DNA from: Erwinia rhapontici
Lineage (GTDB): Bacteria > Pseudomonadota > Gammaproteobacteria > Enterobacterales > Enterobacteriaceae
DNA length: 64,000 nucleotides
Direction of reading: 5' to 3'
Assembly: GCF_012271765.1 (NCBI RefSeq)
Contig: NZ_VRKO01000012.1
Location: forward strand, 1 to 64,000
The notes beneath the pieces are model-generated. The model was not told the origin of the DNA, searched no databases, and worked only from the letters and a program-made list of their open reading frames with translations. Shown here piece by piece: positions 42,437 to 49,421 of the stretch; the stretch's first letter is position 1; the number at the start of each line of letters is the position of its first letter. A program made the position numbers and the translations under genes.

Positions 42437-43021
42437 CTTTGTATGACAAAATTCCATGTGCGTATGAAGCTGATAAAAACCGATGCATTTAGAGATCGTG
42501 CGTCGAATGAATGAGCTAATAATAATTATAAGCTTAATTCTATTAGGAGTCTCTTTTGACTTAAAGGAGAAAAAACCTTTGCTAGTACCATTTGCATTAA
42601 AAAACTCTGCACACTCATCATCGAGATGTAAGTCAGAGTCATTATCCATATTACGTACCAAGTCTGCAAGAGATGCTATTAAATTTTTATTGATGGCTTC
42701 AATTGTTATTTTGTGAGCAAGATCATTTCTCAGGCCGTTAAATTTATCGAGAACTCTAAACGATTTCATGGGTAACCCAAGCCTCTCAGCTAATTCAAGT
42801 TTTTTAAAGTAATTTAGTTTAAATGGCCTGCCTGTATCTGGTTTGGGATCAAATAGATTTTCTTTTCCAATAGATGCACAAATGAAGGCTTCAAGGAAAT
42901 TTTCTGTGATCAAATGAAGTCTTAATGCGACACCAATATCATCTTTACATTCAGTTGAGGCGATCAGCGCTTTATGTACTGACTTGTTATCAAAAAGCTT
43001 CTGAAATATAAAAATATTCAT
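42413..43021 (-). CDS. HEPN-domain protein beside the Rz remnant
   Basis: 202 residues from the ATG at 43021 (AAAGGAACAT upstream; earlier ATG/TTG codons lack a site). A helical N-terminal half with VALRLHLITENFLEAFI and LDKFNGLRNDLAH gives the HEPN RNase motif Rx4H (Arg98...His103). C-terminal part with a hydrophobic patch (RIKLIIIISSFI). The 3' end runs into the Rz remnant, so the tail may be new. HEPN proteins commonly act as RNases in toxin-antitoxin or abortive-infection systems; no antitoxin is seen next to it. Confidence 0.5.
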   Translation of the reverse strand: MNIFIFQKLFDNKSVHKALIASTECKDDIGVALRLHLITENFLEAFICASIGKENLFDPKPDTGRPFKLNYFKKLELAERLGLPMKSFRVLDKFNGLRNDLAHKITIEAINKNLIASLADLVRNMDNDSDLHLDDECAEFFNANGTSKGFFSFKSKETPNRIKLIIIISSFIRRTISKCIGFYQLHTHMEFCHTKTSSSTAL

Positions 43022-43189
43022 ATGTTCCTTTAAGTGATTCATCAAATAGAAAGGCTATTAAGCATTAAATTATACTTGATAGACCTGCGGAGATGAAGAA
43101 GACAAATGACGGACACCTAAGTGGAAGGTGGGGAAGAATTTGTCGTAAATTATTGACGGCACTGACGCTGGTGATATAGTAACCGCATT

Positions 43190-43309
43190 CTGAACAGTTA
43201 CAAGTATCGTGTTCTTTATACCATCGAGAATCACACTGCTCATGTGCATATTTTCTGTAGCACCAGGGAAGATTTTAACCGGCTGCTCTATCTGGTAATG
43301 ATGTCCTGA
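43190..43309 (+). pseudogene. C-terminal fragment of a RelE/ParE-type toxin (tentative)
   Basis: Frame reading NSYKYRVLYTIENHTAHVHI then FCSTREDFNRLLYLVM before TGA. The YR-hydrophobic-Y..E pattern is that of the last strands of RelE/ParE toxins. No start and no antitoxin are visible. Confidence 0.3.
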
Positions 43310-43574
43310 CCCTGGCCTTTCCTTTTACAGGTAATGCACATCTTCTTGCAGCTAGTCGCTTAAATCGTTCCTATGGTTCAGCATATCCCGAGCTCTGCCA
43401 GGCTGTATATCGGAGAATCTCTACCTTCACCAAGAAAGTGCCATCCCTTACACAACAACACTCTGTCGCACAATTACTCACCACGTGGTGATATAGTGGC
43501 AAGGCGTCATCAGCGCTAAGTGATAACCAGGTAAATACAATTACTTTTATTAACAGTGTATTAAAGGAGTTCTT
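43310..43574. other. Unassigned stretch before the fimbrial-like gene
   Basis: 265 bases with only a broken frame (LNRSYGSAYPELCQAVYRRI near 43355-43415). The last 60 bases are AT-rich and probably hold the promoter of the next gene, which has AAAGGAGTTCTT before its ATG. Confidence 0.3.
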
Positions 43575-44036
43575 ATGTCTAACGGAATGGTTAATTTCAA
43601 AGCAAAAGTTATCAGTGGGTCAATGACCCTTCCACTCGTGCGTCGAGCTATTGAGTCGGCCGAACCGGGGCGACCAGATATTAATGTGGATATGGGGCAG
43701 GTGAGTGAAAGCCTTTTCACTATGGTGGATGAAACGGCCTCAGGCGTGATATTTGAAATACGGTTTAATAACCCGGATGCGCAAAAAGTGAGTATTACTT
43801 TCAACGGCGTTGCCTCCGACGTCATCGATGGGGTTATCGGTACAACCAATCCCACGGTGGGGGTTCAGTTGCAAGACGATGACGGCAATATTGTGCCAAT
43901 AAACGAAGCACGCGACTATCCAGTTTACCCAGGGCCAAACGTGATCAGGTTCACATCCAGCCTGATTGCCACGCACGTCCCTGTGATGGCAGGCCCTCTT
44001 GTCGCCAATGCCGTCTTCACCCTGGCGTACATGTGA
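43575..44036 (+). CDS. Fimbrial-subunit-like protein without signal peptide or cysteines
   Basis: 153 residues. The pattern VNFKAKVISGS ... VDMGQVSESLF ... GVIFEIRFNNPDAQKVSITF ... VGVQLQDDDGNIVPINEARD ... NVIRFTSSLIATHVP ... ANAVFTLAYM follows a type-1 pilin (FimA-like) domain from first to last strand. Unlike true pilins it starts directly with MSNGM, has no secretion signal and no disulphide cysteines, and no chaperone or usher is nearby. It has a strong ribosome site. It may be a cytoplasmic or virion protein that borrowed the pilin fold. Confidence 0.6.
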   Translation: MSNGMVNFKAKVISGSMTLPLVRRAIESAEPGRPDINVDMGQVSESLFTMVDETASGVIFEIRFNNPDAQKVSITFNGVASDVIDGVIGTTNPTVGVQLQDDDGNIVPINEARDYPVYPGPNVIRFTSSLIATHVPVMAGPLVANAVFTLAYM

Positions 44037-44055
44037 TAGTGAGTGAGCTAAACGT

Positions 44056-44080
44056 CAGCCCCGGCATCGTCCGGGGCTGA
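44056..44080 (-). terminator. Hairpin between convergent genes
   Basis: CAGCCCCGG/CCGGGGCTG, lying between the fimbrial-like gene and the small minus-strand gene. The T-run is poor on both sides. Confidence 0.5.
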
Positions 44081-44084
44081 GTTG

Positions 44085-44195
44085 TTACTGTGGAGGCGCA
44101 AACCCTTCTCTGATGTATTCCTGCAGTTCGGCCCCGAAGTACCAGGCAACCAAACCCATTCCAATCACGACGATCGTGATAATTTTCTTGTTCAT
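44085..44195 (-). CDS. 36-residue single-pass membrane protein
   Basis: Reads MNKKIITIVVIGMGLVAWYF and ends REGFAPPQ: a basic start, one membrane helix and a short acidic tail. ACAGGATG lies about ten bases before the ATG. Convergent with the fimbrial-like gene. Not recognised. Confidence 0.45.
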   Translation of the reverse strand: MNKKIITIVVIGMGLVAWYFGAELQEYIREGFAPPQ

Positions 44196-44401
44196 GGCGA
44201 CGACATCCTGTGTTGAGAGGGGCATACCTGAGGTATCCCATAAAATATGACAGGCATAAACCTGTACAGGCTAAGTTCTTTCGGTTTGCCAGTGGCACAC
44301 ACCATCAACACGGAGCGATCGGAAAAAACGATCGACCTCTACGATAAATCGCATTGTCGTGGCGGTTTTAAAATCCACAGCGAGCAACTGCTCTGCGGGG
44401 A

Positions 44402-44505
44402 TGGGGCCAGTTTGAGGTAAGCCGGACGTCACGCGACAGGACGTCGCGTGCCGAGGCCCGCATGGATGCGGCCGTTGCCGTTCCGGCGTGCTCAAACTGG
44501 CCTCA
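44402..44505. repeat. 104-base cloverleaf-like inverted repeat
   Basis: Outer arms TGGGGCCAGTTTGAG (44402-44416) and CTCAAACTGGCCTCA (44491-44505) pair over 15 bases (one G-T). Inside lie a second stem GCCGGA/TCCGGC (44421-44426/44482-44487), a perfect 8-bp hairpin CACGCGAC/GTCGCGTG (44430-44450) and a third hairpin (44455-44473). No reading frame explains it. It could be a structured RNA or a miniature inverted-repeat element. Confidence 0.6.
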
Positions 44506-44787
44506 GACCTGAAACCAGACTGTCAGCCACAAATAACCGGGGATCCTTAAGGCCTTATCCTGCCATGTGTGGTGCAGATGCTGAAGTGTTAAACAGGCTT
44601 TCATGCTGTAATTTTATTTTATGCTACTATACGTACAAATAACCTGCAATTAGAAGCATAAACATGCTGAATATTCAGTGCCGTGTCTCGCGTTTTCCGA
44701 GGGGAGTAATTTCGGATCTGGCATAATATGCTGTTTGGCCTGGTGTGAATCGGTCATGCAGAGGAACCACTCCCGATCGTCAGGCAT
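44506..44787. other. Unassigned stretch
   Basis: About 280 bases between the inverted-repeat element and the terminator at 44788. AT-rich in the middle; no gene, repeat or promoter could be supported. Confidence 0.3.
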
Positions 44788-44809
44788 AAAAAACCCGGCT
44801 TTCGCCGGG
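44788..44809 (-). terminator. Terminator on the minus strand
   Basis: CCCGGC-TTTC-GCCGGG preceded by A6, so a T-run on the minus strand. It probably ends the transcript of the 44910-45068 gene. Confidence 0.75.
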
Positions 44810-44909
44810 CGGTATAATCTGCACCATTAACGGAACCAGCAATGATCCCGGGCTAAGAATAGCCTCAGGTCAAAAAAGCGCCAGTAAGAATGAGAAATAT
44901 AATTTTTTC

Positions 44910-45068
44910 TTAACCCACCACTATGCCAACCACGAGATTGACCAGTCCTGCCAGCAGCATCGTAGCGCCAGGGATCAGATAGTTTTTGTCTTTTTTACGC
45001 AAGAAAAGGGCGATAAAGAACAGGCCGATAGCCAGTAGTGGCAGGGCGGTGAGGATAAATGTCGACAT
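44910..45068 (-). CDS. 52-residue two-helix membrane protein
   Basis: Reads MSTFILTALPLLAIGLFFI ... FLRKKDKNYLIPGATMLLAG ... VVGIVVG: two membrane helices joined by a basic loop. AAGGAGTCAGC precedes the ATG, a strong site. Divergent from the sugar-binding-protein gene. Function unknown. Confidence 0.65.
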   Translation of the reverse strand: MSTFILTALPLLAIGLFFIALFLRKKDKNYLIPGATMLLAGLVNLVVGIVVG

Positions 45069-45276
45069 GCTGACTCCTTAGCAAAACATCTTTCAGTCCA
45101 GTGAGAATAGAAAGCACTATAACCCAAACGCTGACACTGAACGCTAAAGCGTGACCGATGTTATGGTTTCGTTAAATTTCGATTGCTGACAAACCATTTA
45201 TTTCATTATCCTCTAAATGTGGTTATTGCATTTCATTTAACCCGTGCGAACATCTTGCTGCCTCTGGAGAATAATA

Positions 45277-46194
45277 ATGAAACATATGAAAAAACTGCTG
45301 CTGGTTGCGGCGTTGAGCTGCTCCACTTCTGCACTGGCTGAAACCATTGGTGTTTCAATGGCCTACTTCGACCAGAACTTCCTGACCATTATTCGCCAGG
45401 CCATCGATAAAGAAGCGAAGGCACGCGGGATCACCGTACAGTTTGAAGATGCGCGCGGCGACGTAGGGCGTCAGACCGATCAGGTTCAGAGTTTTATCAG
45501 TGCCGGTGTGGATGCGATTATCGTTGACCCGGTCAACTCGGCGGGCACCCCGGCGATGACCAAACTGGTCAGCCAGGCCAAAGTGCCGCTGGTGTATGTT
45601 AACCGCACGCCAGGTGATAAAACGCTGCCGCCGGGCGTGGTGTTTGTTGGTTCTGATGAGAAACAGTCAGGCACCTTGCAGATGGAAGAGCTGGCGCGTC
45701 TGGCTAACTATCAGGGCAAAGTGGGCGTGATGATCGGTAACCTCAGCGATGCAGGTGCGCTGCAACGTACCAAAGACGTTGAACAGGTGGTAGCCAAGTA
45801 CCCGAAAATGAAAGTGGTGCAGAAGCAGAGCGCTAACTACTCGCGCAGCGAAGGGATGGACCTGATGCTGAGCTGGATCACCAACGGTGAAGAGATCGAT
45901 ATTGTGGCCGCCAACAATGATGAAATGGCGATTGGTGCCATTATGGCACTGCAACAGTCCGGTAAAAAAGACAGCAAAGTGCTGGTGGGCGGGATTGATG
46001 CCACGCCGGACGGCCTGAAAGCGATGTCCTCCGGTAAAATGCAGGTCACGGTATTCCAGGATGCGGTAGGCCAGGGCAAAGCCTCTGTGGATGTGGCCCA
46101 GCGCATGATCAAAGGCGAAAAACTCGATTCCTATCACTGGATCCCGTTTGAGCTGGTCACCCCGGAAAATATGAAAAAGTACGAAGAGAAGTAA
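45277..46194 (+). CDS. Periplasmic sugar-binding protein (RbsB-like, Peripla_BP_4)
   Basis: 305 residues from the ATG at 45277 (CTGGAGAATAATA upstream). Signal peptide ending STSALA. The mature part starts ETIGVSMAYFDQNFLTIIRQ, with DAIIVDPVNSAGTPAM and AANNDEMAIGAIMALQQSGK, typical of ribose/galactofuranose-class binding proteins. No permease or ATPase gene is next to it, so it either serves a transporter elsewhere or a chemoreceptor. Ends with its own terminator. Confidence 0.88.
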   Translation: MKHMKKLLLVAALSCSTSALAETIGVSMAYFDQNFLTIIRQAIDKEAKARGITVQFEDARGDVGRQTDQVQSFISAGVDAIIVDPVNSAGTPAMTKLVSQAKVPLVYVNRTPGDKTLPPGVVFVGSDEKQSGTLQMEELARLANYQGKVGVMIGNLSDAGALQRTKDVEQVVAKYPKMKVVQKQSANYSRSEGMDLMLSWITNGEEIDIVAANNDEMAIGAIMALQQSGKKDSKVLVGGIDATPDGLKAMSSGKMQVTVFQDAVGQGKASVDVAQRMIKGEKLDSYHWIPFELVTPENMKKYEEK

Positions 46195-46204
46195 TCTTTT
46201 CTGC

Positions 46205-46240
46205 CAGCGGCCCTGAGAACAAGGCCGCTGTGCATTTTTC
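46205..46240 (+). terminator. Terminator after the sugar-binding-protein gene
   Basis: CAGCGGCC/GGCCGCTG stem with a ten-base loop, then TGCATTTTT. Confidence 0.7.
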
Positions 46241-46277
46241 CCCTCGCTCCGCATCGTCGTTTTGCTAAACTGCTCAA

Positions 46278-46748
46278 ATGAATAAAAAACTCATTATTGC
46301 CGCTATCTTGGCGATCGTCGCCAGCTACGCCGGTCTGCGTCAACAGGGCGAGTCGCGTGCGCCTGCCACCCGCCATGAGCAACCCGTATCCCGCCAGCAG
46401 AACGGCAGCAACGACATCAGCGCGCTGACGCAGCAACAGCGCGTGGCGGACTATCTGCATCAGCACCAGCGGCTGCCGGACTATTACATCCGCAAAGGGG
46501 ATGCGCGGCGTCAGGGCTGGGATCCGTCCAAAGGCAATCTGTGTGACGTGCTGCCTGGCCGGGCAATCGGGGGCGATCGCTTCAGTAATCGTGAAGGGGG
46601 CTTGCCGGAGAAAAACGGACGGCACTGGTTCGAGGCTGACGTTAACTATCAGTGCGGGCGGCGTGGAACGGATCGCATGCTCTATTCCAGCGATGGCCTG
46701 ATCTATGTGACCCGCGACCATTACCGTCACTTTGAGCAGGTGAACTGA
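46278..46748 (+). CDS. Barnase-type guanyl-preferring ribonuclease, exported
   Basis: 156 residues: an N-terminal membrane/signal segment (about 4-18), a 30-residue linker, then a barnase domain. It keeps VADYLHQHQRLPDYYI, GWDPSKGNLCDVLPGRAIGG, FSNREGGLP, the catalytic Glu119 (FEADVNY), Arg133 (TDRMLYSSD) and His148 (TRDHY). Two cysteines (89 and 126) could form a disulphide absent from Bacillus barnase. The barstar gene follows two bases later, so an intact RNase/inhibitor pair is present. Role could be nutrient RNA use or competition. Confidence 0.92.
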   Translation: MNKKLIIAAILAIVASYAGLRQQGESRAPATRHEQPVSRQQNGSNDISALTQQQRVADYLHQHQRLPDYYIRKGDARRQGWDPSKGNLCDVLPGRAIGGDRFSNREGGLPEKNGRHWFEADVNYQCGRRGTDRMLYSSDGLIYVTRDHYRHFEQVN

Positions 46749-46749
46749 G

Positions 46750-47034
46750 ATGCAGATGGCGACGTTCGATTTACAGCAGGTGCGCGACAGCGACGATTTC
46801 TACCGTCAGTTTGCGCTGAAATTTGACCTGAGCTATTTCGGCAACAATCTCGATGCGCTGTGGGATATGTTAACGGCGGGGATTGAACTGCCCGTGCGCA
46901 TCACCCTGCGACATCTCGATCGGCATCCGCAGCGGGCGGCGCTGGAGCGTATTCTGGCGGTGATGCAGGAGGCAGAGCAGGAAACCGGCGGGGCATTCAG
47001 TGTGCGTGTCAGCCGAATGCCCGCGGGAGATTAG
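46750..47034 (+). CDS. Barstar-family ribonuclease inhibitor
   Basis: 94 residues. Contains the barnase-binding motif SYFGNNLDALWDML with Asp35 and Asp39 at the same numbers as in Bacillus barstar. It would protect the cytoplasm from the RNase encoded just before. Its stop overlaps the convergent srfC-like gene by four bases. Confidence 0.92.
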   Translation: MQMATFDLQQVRDSDDFYRQFALKFDLSYFGNNLDALWDMLTAGIELPVRITLRHLDRHPQRAALERILAVMQEAEQETGGAFSVRVSRMPAGD

Positions 47035-49421
47035 CGGCGGATAACCTTCAAAATTTGCGCCAGTTTCTCGCGCTGTTCCAGACTGATTTCGCGCGAAGCG
47101 GCATAACCGGCATTCTGCACAATCATCTCATTTAACCCCACCAGCCAGTCGTAAATATAAAACGCTGCATGGTTGTTGGGCTTCAGTGCCAGGCGCGTCA
47201 GGCGCTGGCCTGGTCCGAGGTTGACGGTCTGCGCTTCCGGTTTGGCAAAAATCTTCTGCCCCCGGTTGATGCGGCTTTCCGGGCGCTGCGCTTCCGGCAA
47301 CTGCTGGAACCCGAGCCAGGCGACAAAATCACCCAGCACGCTGAGCGCCCTGGAGACCTGGCGGTCGGCAATCTGCTCTGGAGGCAGCCCTTGCGCATCG
47401 CTGTCGGCCAGCACGCGCATCAGGGAACCTTCTAATTCCTGGCGCACGCTGGCGGTGATCAGCTCTTCGGTCAGCATCTCCAGCGTGGGCTTACTCACGC
47501 CTAACAACTCGAGCAGTGGGCCGTTGTCCGGCAGCAGGCGCAGCTGATTCACCCAGTGGCGATACACGCTCTGCGCAAACTCCGCTTCCTGATCGACGAC
47601 GGGCACGCTGTGATAGCTGGTCTGTACCGCAGTGAGCGGTTCGTCGCTGAGCAGGTCGATGGTCATTCCGATGCCAAAAGGATCGTCTTCGTTGATGCTG
47701 TACTCATCGGCAGCGGTGCGTTCGGTACGCAACTGACGTTGCAGGAAAAGATGGCGCAGCGTATCGCGTACCGGCACCAGGCGCTCCAGCAGTTCACCGT
47801 GCACCCCGGTACGGGTTTGCAGGGCTTTTAACAGGGATTCCGCAATACGCAGACGCTCCGCCGGATCTTCCCCTTCGGCTGCCTGATACCAGCGACCAAG
47901 CAGATTTTCACTCAGTTCGCGCTGGATCTCGGCACGCTGTGTGGCAATACGCGCCAGTTTGCTGTCGGTGCGCACTTCATTGACCAGATAGCCCGCCATA
48001 CGCTGCACGCCTTTCTCATCCATCGCCAGCATGGCGCCCCAGGCATCACCCGGGTTGCCAACAAAGCGCTGCACGGCGGCATCATGATTGTGGCCGTGAG
48101 TAATGCGCTGATCGAACGGGGTCATCGCCCAGATCAACCCCGGCTTACGACCGGTTCGCTGCGCGGTGGTCTCGCCCTGGGTCTGTTTTACCCAGAAGTC
48201 GAGCAGGCGGCCAATATGGCGGGTTTCATTACGGTGAGCCGAGGCGCTGCACACCAGCAGATGGGTCACATCCTGCTCAATGGCTGCACGCTGTAACAGG
48301 AACGGGCGACGAGCCTGTAAAAACTCCAGCGCCAGTTCGTGATGCTCGTCGTCAGGCAACACGGTTAATTCGATAAAGCCCGGGAAATCGAGCAGGTCGA
48401 CTTCGGTAAACAGCTCTTCACGCGGCGCGCTATAGAGCGGCAGCAGCACTTCACGGCTGAGCAGCGTCAGTTCGGCCAGCGCCACGCTGACCGGGGCGAG
48501 TGCGCGACCGTTATGGCGCGGCACCACCTGCAACGTCAGGTCGGCTGTGGCATTAAACTGGCTGACCCCGGAGCTGTTTAACAGACTGTAAGAGGGTTCA
48601 TCCAGCACGCTTAACGGTGCCAGCACCTGCGGCACGCAGGAGAGGTGATGCAGCACGTGTGCCAGCTGGCGATACAGCGCCGTCAGCTGACGATCTTCGC
48701 CCCACAACAGGGAGAACAGTCTGGCGCGGTCGTCAACACCCAGCTGCGGTGCGAGTTCAACGGCCTGCGGCCAGAAATGGCTGTCCAGCGCGCTGCTGCG
48801 CGCCAGGCTGATGGTCAGTGCATCCCACAACGCCACCATCTGATGGCGGTTAATGCCTGCAACCGGTTCCGGCTGGCGATACATCGCCACGTTTTGCACG
48901 CGTTCGCCCAGCTGGGATTCATCCAGTGGCGTGACAGTGTCACTGCCACGTTGCGCGTATTGCAGTGCCAGCACCGCCACCAAATCACATTCGGTCAACA
49001 GGGAGAGCTGTACCGGCCAGTTGCTGTCGCTGCTCTGCTGCTGGCCGCTGAAGCGCTGCACCAGATTCGCTGTATGCTGCTGTGGATTGAGCTGGCTGGC
49101 GTAATCCACCACGCTGTTACCCAGTGCACATTCCAGGCGGCCTTTCTCGCTGGATGCCAGTGCACCAATCAAATAGGACTTGCCCGCCTGGGCCAGGCCA
49201 AACAGCCCAATGGCACAGTTCAGCGGGGTATTCCGCGCCAGTACGCTGGCATGGTTATGCTGACGCAGCAGTTTGATCGCCAGACGATCCGCTTCCATAT
49301 TCAGGCGAGGCGCCTGCGAACGGTTCACATCCAGCCAGGCCAGCGCCTGCTCAATGCCCTGGGTCAGGGCATCACGTTTTTTATTCGCCTGTGCGGTCAG
49401 GATTTTATTCAGAGATTTCAT
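47031..49421 (-). CDS. srfC: SrfC-family protein (dynamin-like P-loop protein)
   Basis: 796 residues. The N-terminal part has a P-loop GLAQAGKSYLIG (about residues 74-85) and EVDLLDFPG, a G3-like DxxG motif (about 345-355), then long helices, as in large dynamin-like GTPases. Salmonella srfC was named as an SsrB-regulated gene; function is unproven. Its ATG overlaps the srfB stop (ATGA), so it is the last gene of the srfA-srfB-srfC operon. Confidence 0.8.
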   Translation of the reverse strand: MKSLNKILTAQANKKRDALTQGIEQALAWLDVNRSQAPRLNMEADRLAIKLLRQHNHASVLARNTPLNCAIGLFGLAQAGKSYLIGALASSEKGRLECALGNSVVDYASQLNPQQHTANLVQRFSGQQQSSDSNWPVQLSLLTECDLVAVLALQYAQRGSDTVTPLDESQLGERVQNVAMYRQPEPVAGINRHQMVALWDALTISLARSSALDSHFWPQAVELAPQLGVDDRARLFSLLWGEDRQLTALYRQLAHVLHHLSCVPQVLAPLSVLDEPSYSLLNSSGVSQFNATADLTLQVVPRHNGRALAPVSVALAELTLLSREVLLPLYSAPREELFTEVDLLDFPGFIELTVLPDDEHHELALEFLQARRPFLLQRAAIEQDVTHLLVCSASAHRNETRHIGRLLDFWVKQTQGETTAQRTGRKPGLIWAMTPFDQRITHGHNHDAAVQRFVGNPGDAWGAMLAMDEKGVQRMAGYLVNEVRTDSKLARIATQRAEIQRELSENLLGRWYQAAEGEDPAERLRIAESLLKALQTRTGVHGELLERLVPVRDTLRHLFLQRQLRTERTAADEYSINEDDPFGIGMTIDLLSDEPLTAVQTSYHSVPVVDQEAEFAQSVYRHWVNQLRLLPDNGPLLELLGVSKPTLEMLTEELITASVRQELEGSLMRVLADSDAQGLPPEQIADRQVSRALSVLGDFVAWLGFQQLPEAQRPESRINRGQKIFAKPEAQTVNLGPGQRLTRLALKPNNHAAFYIYDWLVGLNEMIVQNAGYAASREISLEQREKLAQILKVIRR

